This document shows, in pieces, positions 1 to 10,632 of a DNA stretch of 64,000 nt. The notes below the pieces were generated by a model that was not told where the DNA came from, searched no databases, and saw nothing but the letters and a program-made list of their open reading frames with translations. This DNA comes from Parathielavia appendiculata (Eukaryota > Ascomycota > Sordariomycetes > Sordariales > Chaetomiaceae): contig NW_026944229.1 in NCBI RefSeq assembly GCF_033297405.1, forward strand, positions 525,503 to 589,502. The letters run 5' to 3'. The first letter of the stretch is position 1. Every line of letters starts with the position of its first letter. Both the position numbers and the translations under genes were made by a program.

Positions 1-1
1 C

Positions 2-367
2 GAAGAGGGCTGGGCAGCAGTTAAGCAAGAGACTATCAATGCCTGGGTTGACAACATCCCTCAGATCTTCAAGGATTGCTTGGAACTAGAAGGCGCTATG
101 ACTGGGAATCAGTTTGCAATTGAGATCATTCAGTTCGGCCATGATCTACTGATGTTTCTGACCATTGAATTCTGGGGTGACGCTTTTTGGTGTGTCTTTT
201 TTTTTGTCCAGGTGGAGGTTGGATTACCCAACGCTATTATCGATAAGGAAGCGCCCCACGATAACCACCCCTCACCCCACCAGACATTCGATATCGCATC
301 TTCAGGCAGAGCGCTTGGCGCATTTGGTCACAGCGAAACTGCCAGACCTCTTCTAGCTCCTGTCTAG
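2..367 (+). pseudogene. Possible C-terminal remnant of a Tc1/mariner-like transposase
   Basis: The frame starting at base 2 is open from the window edge to 367. Its first 40 residues (a W-x-x-V-K-Q-E-T-I-N stretch, then N-I-P-Q-I, then G-A-M-T-G-N) resemble the end of Tc1/mariner or IS630-type transposases, where a conserved Trp precedes an amphipathic helix, a 'mP' turn and a final Gly. After about residue 60 the translation loses any family resemblance. No catalytic DDE residue is inside the window, so the element cannot be assessed for activity. It may equally be a chance open frame; the resemblance is from memory only. Confidence 0.3.
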
Positions 368-385
368 TAGCCCTCAGCCATCACC

Positions 386-1062
386 ATGTCGGCGCAAGCC
401 CCAAAAACCTTCAACGCTGAAGAGGCGGACAATCTTGAGGATGTGCGACCCCTTTTGTGTTGAGCTCCGCCAAGCACACAATTCCTGGTTGCTGACAACG
501 CCCTTCGCAGATCGAGAAGCAGTTCGCCGTCAAGGTCGTCCAGCACATGCAGACCTATTGGTCCATCCTCGAGAAGATCAAAGGCTCGTCACTGCGCCTG
601 ACCAAGCTGGACGACGAGATTTACGAGCACCTCAAGCGCGATTTCCCTGAGTTCGACCCGTCCGAGACTATCGACGAGGACAAGATGAAGAGCAAGGAGG
701 GCAAGGAGCGGTGGCGCAACTTCATGATGGTTTATGAGAAGAAGGTCGACGACTACAACTTTGGCACCATGTTGCGCGCGAATCCGAAGTGGGAGTATGG
801 CGAGAAGGAAACCATTTTCGGTGCGTGAGGTGCTCGGCCACAGGAGGGTAGCAGGCTATTGGATGGAGAAGCGCATGCTGACAGTCCGCAGTACCGAGGA
901 TGCAATTTTATGCTGTCGAGATTGCGAGGTAATACCCTGTCGTTGTTGTTCGGTTACAGGTTCGAGATGCTGACCCTCCTCAGGAATCGGCTAGGTTTGA
1001 ACGACTGGATCTATGAACAGGCCCAAAAAGAGAAAGCCGAAGCCTCGAAATCTAGCGCCTGA
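386..1062 (+). CDS. PBDC1 / yeast Ypl225w-like protein (eEF1A folding chaperone family)
   Basis: Four exons: 386-442, 511-820, 892-928, 984-1062, giving 160 aa. All three introns are GT-AG and all joins keep frame. The product matches the PBDC1/YPL225W family along its whole length: an N-terminal F-N-A-E-E-A-D-N-L-E segment, then QFAVKVVQHMQTYW, the hallmark EKKVDDYNFGTMLR, and the C-terminal VPRMQFYAVEIARNR that only appears after splicing exons 2, 3 and 4. In yeast this small cytosolic protein is reported to bind nascent eEF1A and help its GTP-dependent folding. The C-terminus is Lys/Glu-rich. The start is the first ATG after the upstream stop codons and agrees with the family's N-terminus. 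The gene is followed 451 nt later by STE6 on the same strand, with no functional link evident. Confidence 0.9.
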
Positions 1063-1513
1063 TAATTCCATCCCATCTTGAGCAAGTTTCGTTTTACCCT
1101 CCAATGAGATGTGATTCCGGCACCTTCGATCCGCTCTCTATCTGGAATGTTTCCTTTCAGCCCCTTAGCATTGTTCTCATGTTTGACCCCGGCAAGTGTC
1201 GAGGACAATACTAAGGCCGAACAAAAGCTTCCCGCACCACTAAGAATAGCTACCACGAGGTGCGCCGATGACCAGGAACAATTCTCAGTATGGAAGGTTT
1301 GTCGTTATCCTGGAGTTGCAACTCCTCCCATATATCTCTCGCATCTACGGATCGCTTTATCCAACTTCTCGACCTCAACCATTTCAATGACGCCCATACA
1401 ACGACTCACCACTCGTCAATCACCAAAAATCCCTTCGTTACCCGGACACCAGTCATCCTCTCTTTAAACAAACAAGCCTCTCCACGAACAAGACCGTCCA
1501 AGACTCAATCACC
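1063..1513. other. Intergenic: PBDC1 3' end and STE6 upstream region
   Basis: No gene seen. The right half is rich in C/T and C/A, as is usual in fungal 5' leaders. I find no TATA box. Short open frames here have no family resemblance. Confidence 0.5.
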
Positions 1514-4500
1514 ATGGCCTCCTCGGTACGGGATAGCCAGAAACAACCCTGGCTCGCGAAGGCGGCCCCATCAAACCACAACAGCGTCCTCCAACTGGAG
1601 CATCCCGCCTCACCAACCTCCCTACCTCCCACGACGCCGACCAAGTCAACCTTCAAGCACTTATTCACCTTCACATCTCGGCGACATATCCCCCTGCTCG
1701 TCCTCGCCCTCATCGCGGCCGCAGTCGAAGCGGCCGGCCGCACAGTCTATGCCATCCTCATCGGCAGAATCTTCGACGTCATATCCCGCTTTGGATCAGG
1801 CCTTCTCCCGCCCGGCGAGTTCCTTTCCCAGATCTCGCGGTGGGCGTTGTGGATGTGTGTGCTGGGGGTCGGGGTCTGGCTGTCCTCAACCGTCGATGTG
1901 GCGACCTGGGTGATCGGTGGAGAACTCAGAGCGAGGACGGCGAGAGAGGAGGTTTATGGGAGGTTGCTGGGGAGGAGGATGGGGTGGTTCGAACAGAGGC
2001 CCGAAGGGTTGAGTGGGTTGATGACAAGGGTGCAGAGGTAAGTTCCCTTTTTTTTTTTTTTTTTTTTTTTTTATTTTTTTTAGAGGATGTGAAGGGGAGA
2101 TGGTGCTGACATGGACGTCTCGTTCTCAGGCAAACCAGAGAGCTGCAGACAGCCACGTCCCAAATGCTGGGCTACCTTGTCTGCGATGTGTTTGTGTTTG
2201 GCGCCTGCATCGTCGTGGCGTTTGTCTCCTCGTTCAAGCTGACGCTGATCATGCTCGCCACCGGCGTCCCCTCGGCGCTCATCCTCTGGGGCATCAGCCG
2301 CTTCCTCGACCCGGCGATCGAGGGGCAGAAGAGGGAGCTCGCGCAGGCCGCTAAGCACGTCACGGCCGCCACCACCGCCATCGACCTCGTCAAGGTGTAC
2401 GCTGGCGCGGATCACGAGGCGTTTCAGTTCATTTCGGCAATTCGAAGGTCAGCGAGGTATTACACGAGGCAGGCCCTCTGCAACTGCGCGCAGATGAGCT
2501 ATGTCAAGCTGTGGATGATCATGCTATTTGTGCTGGGGTTTTACGTTGCCGTGCTTTTGGTGGGCAAGGGACAGCTCACCCCGGGAAATGCGCTGACGAC
2601 ATTCTATGCCGTGCGGACTGCGTTTCAGGCGATTGAGACGCTCGGTCCTCACTGGCTTGTTCTTGCAAAGGGCATGGCTGCAGGTCAGTTGCTTCGTGAG
2701 CTGGTGAAGGAGGGAGAAAATGGGGAGGCAGACGAAGCCAGCGGTTGGAGGAAACCCTCAAAGTGTCTGGGGGATATCAGGATGAGCAATGTGAGTGCTG
2801 CGTGTACTAATGGCCGGATATGACACTGACCGACAGCAACAGGTCAGCTTCGCGTATCCGGCTAACCCGTCCAAGACGGTTCTCAAGCCATCTTGTCTCC
2901 GGTTTGAGGCTGGGCAGCTCACCTTCGTCGTCGGCAGGAGTGGCTCTGGCAAGAGCACGCTGGGAAACCTCCTTGTGCGCCTCTACGAGCCCCTGACTGG
3001 ACAGATCACCATGGACGGCAACCCGATTACGACCGTTGACCTCGACTGGCTCCGCCGGAGCGTCACCTTGATCCAGCAATCCAGCATCCTCTTCAACGGC
3101 ACCTTTCGCCAGAACGTCGCGTTTGGTGCAGCGAACCCCGACAGTGTCTCATCAAAATCCATCCAAGACGCCTGCAGTATGGCCCTTCTTCAGTCGACCA
3201 TCGCCAGCATGCCGGACGGAGTCAACACGGTCATTGGTCCGGGCGGCTATAGTCTCAGCGGCGGGCAGAAACAGCGTCTGGCGCTTGCTCGGGCGAGGCT
3301 TCGTGATCCACCTGTGCTGATTCTCGACGAACTCACTAGCGGTCTCGACCCTGCCAGCAGGAATCTGATCATGGAGGCCATCCGGATCTGGCGGAAGGGC
3401 AAAACTACGATCATCATCACGCATGAGGTTGGGCATATCGAGGACGATGAGTACGTTTATGTCATGGCAGACGGCTCAATCGTTCAAAAGGGGCTCAAAC
3501 GGGACATTACGGCGGACGAGAGTGGGCTCTTTGCGTCGTTGATCGCCTCTTCAGACGATGCCTCATCGAGAGCCTCAATGTCGAGCGACAGCGAGTCTGA
3601 TTCCAGCGTTCACTTTGACAAACCCGTTCAGGAGGCCCAGTACGCCAAGTTCCTCCGCAGCGCATTTGTTGACAGCCGACCAATGTCCATTGGGCTGGTC
3701 CGACGAATCTCAATCAGGGGAAACGCAGCCGGCGCCGGCCTTGGGCTCGGTCGCTCAGTGTCCCAAAGGGGAGCCTTCAATCGAGCAGTCTCCCACAGAT
3801 TGGTACACCAAACCGAATCGCGTAAGACGGCCCTCGATCGTTCTTCTTCCCGCAGACTGAGTCGAACACCGAGCATCAACATTGTCACTCAGCGGGGCTT
3901 GAAAGTGCAGGAGAGTAGAACTCTCAATGCGCGCAGAGCTCTGGAACACTTGGATGCAGATGGCCAGGCCTCCCTCGATTCTCTTGAGCTGTTCTTTCTC
4001 GAGCGTCTTGCTAAGCGCAAGGACCGGGACAAGCCATCCAGGGGGAAGCAGCTACCCTCCCTCACGGTCATACTACAAACGGTCTGGCCGAACCTGGATA
4101 AGAGCGGCAAGGTGCAATTGGTCCTCGGCATACTGCTGTGTCTCCTGATCGCGGCGTGCAACCCTGTTTTCTCCTTTTTCTTCGCCAACCTTATTGGGGA
4201 GTTCTGGGTTGTGAAGGGACAGGAGAGCTCCGTGTCGAAATGGGCCGGTCTTCTCGCTGTCATTGCTGTCGTTGACGCCAGCGCAACCTTCTTTGGCTAC
4301 TTCTTCATGGAGAAGGCGGCTCAGCAATGGATCAACACGCTCCGCGCCGAGGCCATCAAACGCATCCTCAGCCAGCCCAAGTCGTGGTTCGATAAGGCTA
4401 GCCACTCCCCCAGCCGCATTACGCAGTGCCTCGACCGCAACGCTGAGGAGATGCGCAAGGTTGTTGGCATGTTTGTTCCCATCCTCCTCACCGTCACCAT

Positions 4501-6115
4501 CATGATCTCTGCTTCGCTGGTTTGGGCGCTGGCCATCCGGTGGGATCTCACCCTTGTCACACTGGCGGGACTCCCTGTGGCATTCGCAGCGACACGAGCC
4601 AACTCGTACATGAGCGACAAGTGGGAGGCCATCTGTGACGAGGCCGCTGCCTCCACGAGCGCCATCTTCAACGAGACCTTTGCCAACATCAAGGTCGTCC
4701 GCGCCCTGACCATGGAGCACTACTTCGCTGACAAGCACACCCGGTCTGCGTCGGCTGCCTACCACCTCGGCATGAAACGTGCCGGCTTCATTGGCCTGTT
4801 CTACGGGTTGCACCTGTCAATCTCGTACTTTCTGACAGCCCTGGTTTTCTTCTACGGGGCAAAGGTCCTGAGCGAGGGACTTACCTCCGTGACCGACGTC
4901 ATCAGAGTCATGAACCTGCTGCTAATCTCGCTCGGCACCGCGGTCAGCATGCTCGGCAACGTCCCTCAGATTGCCGCTGCCAAAGCGACAGCCGTGCAAA
5001 TGCTTTATTACGCCAACCTCTCACACACCGCGAGCCATGAGGCGGAGGGCGAGAGGCGGTTGCTGACCCCTCTTCCCATCCGCATGACCAACCTCCGGTT
5101 CGCATACCCGGGCGCTCCCCAGACCCTGGTCCTGCGCAACATCAACCTTCAAATTGACGCCGGCACTTGCACCGCCATCGTAGGCGCCTCAGGGTGCGGC
5201 AAATCCACGATTGCCAGCCTCCTCATGCGCCTGTACGAACCCGTTACCGATCCTAGCACCTCCACTACTTTCTCGCCCTTTTCCAAGCAACAAATATCTC
5301 CCATCCCTGAGTCCCTGACAGCGCCGCGAAGCCTCAACTCCCACCCCGTATCCCTCAGCCACCCATCCAACCACTCCACGGCCCTAACCTACGCCTCCTT
5401 CCCCGCAACCAGTCTGCACACCCCATCCCTACGCACCCACATCGCCTACGTACCGCAAACCCCCTTCCTCTTCCCGACCACCGTCCGCGCCAACCTCACC
5501 TACGGCCTACACGACGCCTCCCCGTTGCACGCCGAATCTAACATCATCCTTGCCGCGAAGCAAGCCAACATCCACGACTTCATCGTGTCCCTGTCCCAGG
5601 GGTACGACACGCCCCTCGGCGAAGGGGGGCTGGCCGTTTCGGGGGGCCAGGCGCAGCGGCTGTGCATCGCGCGCGCGCTGGCACACCGGCCGCGTGTGTT
5701 GGTGCTCGACGAGCCGACCAGCGCGCTCGACGCGCAGGCGGCGGCCGAGGTGAGGAGGGTTGTCCAGATGTTAGTAGTGGAGGCTGGGAGGGAGCGGCAG
5801 GGCCACAACGGGTGGAGGATGGCGGTCGTTGTGGTCACGCATAGCAAGGAGATGATGAAGATTGCGGATCGGGTAGTTATGATCGAGGGTGGGGTTGTGG
5901 TTGAGCAAGGGGGTTATGAGGAGTTGGTGGCGAGGGGTGGGAAGTTTAAGGCTTTGGTCGGGGGTGGGGTTTGGACTGGTGGTGGTGGGGAGGAGATGGG
6001 TGAAGCTGCAGAGTGGAAGGGGCGAGATAGGAGGATGAAGAGGAAGGGCGGTGGGTTGGTGGCGGTGGACAACTTCAGGGAGGACGCTTTGAGGCGATTG
6101 GAGGGTGGGGTCTAA
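1514..6115 (+). CDS. STE6: STE6-type a-factor pheromone exporter, full-size ABCB transporter
   Basis: Three exons: 1514-2037, 2130-2790, 2843-6115, giving 1485 aa. The order is TMD1-NBD1-linker-TMD2-NBD2. NBD1 has Walker A GRSGSGKST, Q-loop LIQQ, signature LSGGQKQR, Walker B LILDE and H-loop ITHE. NBD2 has Walker A GASGCGKST, VPQ, signature VSGGQAQR, LVLDE and VVTHS. Both ATP sites look complete. The full-size layout, a Ser/Arg-rich linker between NBD1 and TMD2 (about bases 3540-4050) and an insertion after NBD2 Walker A fit the fungal Ste6 group, which exports farnesylated mating pheromone across the plasma membrane. Intron 1 (2038-2129) holds a T25 tract. For intron 2 I chose acceptor 2842 over 2836 because it yields the conserved N-V-S-F-A-Y-P. 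A multidrug-type ABCB role cannot be excluded. Confidence 0.92.
2048..2081 (+). repeat. Poly-T tract inside STE6 intron 1
   Basis: 25 consecutive T, one A, then 8 T, lying between the donor at 2038 and the acceptor at 2129. Such runs are prone to length variation and could also act as a U-rich splicing element. Confidence 0.9.
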
Positions 6116-6326
6116 GGAGGTGGAGGAATGAGCGGCCCGGGTGAGGTGATGAGGACTCCTCACGCCAGTGCTTTCTTTGCTTTTGATGTACATGCTTTGA
6201 GATGATCCATATTTGCGATAAATGCCAGCTCGCTCTGGCTTCATGTTAGCATCCAACGCAGAACTTGTCAACCACGCCAAATCTATCTATCGTCAGCCCC
6301 TAAACCGCCTAAGGACTGAAAAATAC

Positions 6327-7349
6327 TCACCCATCCCATATTGGCCCTCCGGGAACTGCGTAGTCCTACATCTGTCAGCTTCTTCCATAAAGCCACCCTA
6401 CCGCACTTACCGTTTTGTTGGCATTCTCCTCTGAGTAGATATCGATGAAAATTGACGGATCTGTCCCCCATCAGCACCATTCCATCCTCCGTCAAAGCCG
6501 GCACGACTCACCATCTTCAGCATATGCTCCGGGAAACTTCACCAAATACTCCCTCGGCGGCTCCAGCTCCCCGCCCCCCGTCACATTCAAGTGGGCACAT
6601 TCGGGATAGAACTGCGGCTTCCTCTCGACATGGATCGACAAGATCTCATGCCGTATCATGTACGGCCCACCCTTCAGACCCGCCGGGATCCTGACGGGCC
6701 ACAGCGCGGGGCTCCCATCCCAGCGCTGGAACCACTTCTGGTACCACGTCCCCTCAGCCAGGTTGGGCCCCTCAAGCAGACCCGCCTCCCAGATCTTGAA
6801 CCACGCGACCTCGTTCACGTCCTCGTCTCGGCAGTCGCCCGTCTCGCACCGCGCCAGCCAGACCGACATGGGTCCCACAGGGTGCAGCCAGTACCAGTAG
6901 ACGGCCGTGATGGTGTTGCCAGCGCGCAGGGGGATGTACGAGGGCGGGGACGTGCCCGGGTTGTTGCAGGCTATGTGCCGGTCCGTGACGGAGAAGATGG
7001 GGTCGATCGAGGCCCACTGGCGCTGGACCATCCATGGCTGGCCGAGCTGCTCCGAGGTTGGGGTGGAGGGATCGTAGCTGGGACCGGAACGCTTCTGATT
7101 AGTGTACGTACTTGTACTGCAACCTTACAGAACACCAGAAAGTGGACGGGGGGCTTGGGGATCGGAGGCTTGGGACGCTTGAATACTGTTGTTTCTGGCT
7201 ATTCTCATCTGATCAGGCGTCTACTTGAATGATGATGGCTTTACGAACCCTCTGTACCACGTCTCCCCTACGGTGTAGTTGGCTAGCCCACCGTGGGCGA
7301 GGGCCCACCGGGTGAGCACAGTTAAGCCAGCCAAGAGCAGGAGGACCAT
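6327..7349 (-). CDS. AA9 lytic polysaccharide monooxygenase (former GH61)
   Basis: Exons on the minus strand: 7349-7249, 7077-6512, 6460-6411, 6365-6327, giving 251 aa. An 18-residue signal peptide ends ALA, so the mature protein begins with His19, the first copper ligand of AA9. The second ligand is His99 in WLHPVGP. Tyr191 in QFYPECAHL is the axial tyrosine, and His177 in IRHEIL is the usual second-sphere His. Cys70 and Cys194 match the conserved disulfide. The enzyme is secreted and oxidatively cleaves cellulose or hemicellulose; regioselectivity cannot be read from sequence alone. There is no CBM1. The first intron uses a weak donor (GTTCGT) chosen because it restores W-Y-R-G-Y-D-P. The stop at 6327-6329 lies inside a perfect GTGAGT donor, so a longer alternative form is possible. 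It is tail-to-tail with STE6. Confidence 0.92.
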
Positions 7350-8273
7350 GGTTAATGATGAGGAGAAACCTCAAGGTTTGAGTGTACGAGCAAGTGCGAT
7401 TCTGGGGTGTGGGATAAAGGTAGGATATGTAATAGAGTATAAGATGGGCGTACGACGCAGCCAGATGGTTAATTAACCGGGCATTTTACGCTTATTCCGA
7501 AGCTGCCTGTTTGGTAGTCGCAATGTAGGTAAGGTACCTTATCCCTTCGTTTTATTGGCGACGGGGTGTCAAGTGGCCGAGGCAGCACCTTTACCGCCTG
7601 CTAACTAAGGTCGGCGATTTATCCTCCCTGACGAGCATCGAGTACGGATAATCGCCCGAGATACAACGGGGATCTCAACACCTTCGGCTAATAAGCTCAA
7701 GCACCTAAGCTCTGCTCCAGACCATTCAGCCTCTACAATTCACAGTTCGGTCCACTTCCCTCAGCTTTGGCGGTTCAAACCCAGCTTCGTCATCTCTGTC
7801 AAGCTTCCCTAATCCGGCGTCAAGGCAGCCACCAGCTCAACTCAATGAGACAGAGTAGCGGGACTGATGTGTTCGCTGGAACCCTAAGGGCGCGCTGGTT
7901 CAGCAACTGGTGGGGCTTTGACACACGGACTATTACTCCTGTGTTGATTGTGCGTGCCAGCAGCTCAATGGGATTGTACCTAGTATTGTAGTGGCTTCTG
8001 CATTCGCATAACAGTACAGGAAAAACCATGAGTTATGGACAGAAACCTGCACCGAGGCGCACTGCCGAGTAAAGCAAACAAACGTACCCTTGCCCTTCGC
8101 ACACATCCCCTGGTCCCCAGCTGTTTTGCCAGTCTTGCCAAACGATGGTTAGAGACAGACCCTGTGCCGCAATTGACCGGTTTGTTTCCAGCGTGACAAT
8201 TTTCTCACCGCCTCTATTCGAGGATACATTAGAGACGGGACTGAGCCCACTGGATTGACGGAATTAACGTACC
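7350..8273. other. Intergenic: AA9 upstream region
   Basis: No gene supported. The AA9 promoter should lie at the left end. It contains a 12-bp perfect palindrome, TAAGGTACCTTA, at 7530-7541 and one GGCTAA hexamer at 7686-7691. Confidence 0.5.
7686..7691 (+). promoter_or_regulatory. Candidate XlnR/Xyr1-type site GGCTAA upstream of AA9
   Basis: GGCTAA is the core recognised by the xylanase regulator XlnR/Xyr1 in Aspergillus and Trichoderma. It lies 337 bp upstream of the AA9 start. A single hexamer is expected by chance about every 2 kb on two strands, so this is weak. Confidence 0.25.
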
Positions 8274-8615
8274 TCAATACGACACCCAATACCCAGAGCC
8301 ATTGACGTTAGAAGTGGATTCGAATGTTTGTCCAACTTCAAAGGTTCCTTTGATTGTAGTGCCATTCCTAACCTGAGCTCGAAATCGTCCGGTCGGTCCA
8401 ATATCGCCTTCGTAATCGAGTTGCGAGCCGCGCAAGCTGAGTACGCAAACCGGGGAGGTGGAGGCCTCCACACTAGGTTCGATGTTTGCATTGAACAAAT
8501 TGATTGCCGTCTTCCATGATGAATGTCGCTGATATCCGGTTGCCGTGGCTGACAAGATGCCCTGGAGCAGTCTCCATGCTGACTCAGACGGGTAGATTTT
8601 CAGGCGTCGAGAACG
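8274..8615 (-). pseudogene. Possible gene remnant or unrecognised exon, hypothetical protein
   Basis: A 113-codon open stretch between an in-frame TAA (8616-8618) and TGA (8274-8276), with no good ATG. The translation is of even composition and protein-like (start I-Y-P-S-E-S-A-W-R-L-L-Q-G, end G-S-G-Y-W-V-S-Y). Just upstream, another frame encodes a hydrophobic segment (P-A-L-I-I-F-S-F-Y), as if a membrane-protein C-terminus had been broken by a frameshift or stop. A GTGAGT-like donor lies further upstream near 8750. I do not recognise the family. It could be a decayed gene, an exon of a gene I could not assemble, or chance. Confidence 0.2.
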
Positions 8616-8618
8616 TTA

Positions 8619-10632
8619 GCTCAAGTTGTATGAAGTGTAGAAGCTGAATATGATGAGAGCTGGGAAGGAAGGCCAGAGCGAGGTACTTCCATTTATGCTT
8701 GAAAATAGAGTGCCCTAATCCTACATTTAGAGGAGGTGGCTCAAAGACTCACTGCACACAGCGTACTGCACCAGGCCAAGTTTTCAAACCACAGTAGTAA
8801 ACCATTTCGTTCTAACGTAAGTGGCTTATTGTTATATGTACATAGTTAATCAAATGGACTGCTTAGCAACGCAGCTGTGCCCAAGAACAACTTGTCTCAC
8901 TCTCAGCTGGCCACAACCAGCGACCATCAGTTCCGCTAGGAACTGTGATGTCATGATTGGGAATGCATCATGAACAATAAGAACAAACTACCAATTGCGA
9001 CAGTGAGAGATGCGCAGAGGATGCAGAGCTAGGTGATTGACATGGTCCTCATTATGCAGTGGTGGTGATGATTGAAGATTGTGGAAAGATCCTACAGCCA
9101 GTGTGCAGAAAAGATGTGGGTGGGCTTGCAGCCTTGCACCTCTGCTGTAGAGCAGCTGCGGACAGGTGGCCAGCACTTGAACAGACAGCGCTTCTCCGTG
9201 CACCAACAACACCCATGCCTGGCTCTTGAGTTGCCCGCAGTCTGCGCCGCTCATCAGTTCGATTCAATATGTATGGTGTGGTATCGTTGGTGCAAAGGAC
9301 AGTTATGGTGTGGCTTATGGGAAGCCCTAAAAGCTGAAATGGTTGAGAAATAATGTACTGACCCTGCTGCGGCACGTGGGAATAGTGGGCATCTCCATTG
9401 AAGGGGAAACGACCATGTCAGTGAGTCGTGTAATATGCCGGGGCATCAATTGCCCAGCAGCCCATTCTGGAGTAGGTGCTTGGCACTTTGAAACCTCCGA
9501 TGTGGGATGGCACATTTTTGCCGCGACGTTGAAGTCACCTTGCAGCCGCCAGTACCTTGGCAGCAAAACATGTCGAATCAGTGCCCCTTACGTCTAGTAC
9601 CACAGTAGGTACGTAGGTTTTCCGTGGCTGACCATGACAACAACGAATAAAGCGCGAAACCTATCGGGCTGAGAGTTTTGCCCCATGGCTACAGGCTGAG
9701 CTGAGAGCCGTGAAATGCTGCACTGTCCGGGTGCCAGAACAGGCACAGGCGAAGGGGAACGATCAGGGTACAAACCCTGAGCCTCCTTTGAGGGTTGGAG
9801 ATCTCCGCCTGAAGAAACGCCTCTGACATGACCAGTTTGAGGCCGCAGTGTAATATCCGCGACCTAAGAGTTTTCCCACCTATGAACATCGACAAAGAAA
9901 GAGAGGCAGAATGAAAATGGTAGAGAAGTTCCACAGAACATCTCCAATTACGTCGCCACTCAGTCCGGGGCCCGGATGCCGTGGCTGCATTCGGCAGTCT
10001 CCAGTCGACCGTACCAATCGGCGGTCAAAATAGGACCCGAAGACGTAGGGACCGTGTCTGATCAGCGGAGGACCGGCAAATACCCATATTATCCGAAGCT
10101 GCCCCAGTCTTGACCTGGAATCACAGGGCTTGCGCTGACGCTGAGCGAGCGGATCATCCAAAGTGCCAAGGCAAAGGCACTTGGTGCTGGCTTTTCAGCC
10201 GCCACCTGTTTTCGCTGGACAGCACAAACACTTGCTTTCCACGACGACCAACCATGGCCACTCGGCCTCGAGCACGGGATCCCTCCGCGGTTGCAGTACG
10301 GAGCACCGAGACGAAAGAAATGCGGGGAATGTTTCAATCCGCCACAATATCCAGAGACTGCAAGGCTTCTTCGCCGGCTCCGTCCCTTCCGTCAGCGGCT
10401 CGGTGGAAACGAGGATGCTGGCTATTGTGAACGGCCCAATATGAGATGAGCCCATGATTCAATATGGTTCGGAAGAAAGCAACGAGGCCGGAGAGTATCA
10501 CGGGGCCAGGCGCAAGGGCGCGCCGTTCGTATAAAGTCCGGTCAAGATCGGAATGACCGCGAGGGACACGTCCGTTGTCGAGTCCATACCACTGCGTTGC
10601 TGAACGAAGCTCTGAACTTCCCAGACATTACA
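8619..10632. other. Intergenic: CE15 upstream region
   Basis: About 2 kb with no supportable gene. The only clear signal is the TATA-like box listed separately near the right end. One SYGGRG (CreA-type) match, GCGGGG, is near 10322. Confidence 0.5.
10530..10536 (+). promoter_or_regulatory. TATA box of the CE15 gene
   Basis: TATAAAG, 97 bp before the CE15 start codon, a spacing normal for a strongly induced fungal secreted-enzyme gene. Confidence 0.5.

Noticed and set aside
1290..1913. 207-codon plus-strand frame overlapping the STE6 start
   Set aside because: Runs in another frame through STE6 exon 1; Pro/Ser/Arg-rich translation typical of a shifted frame.
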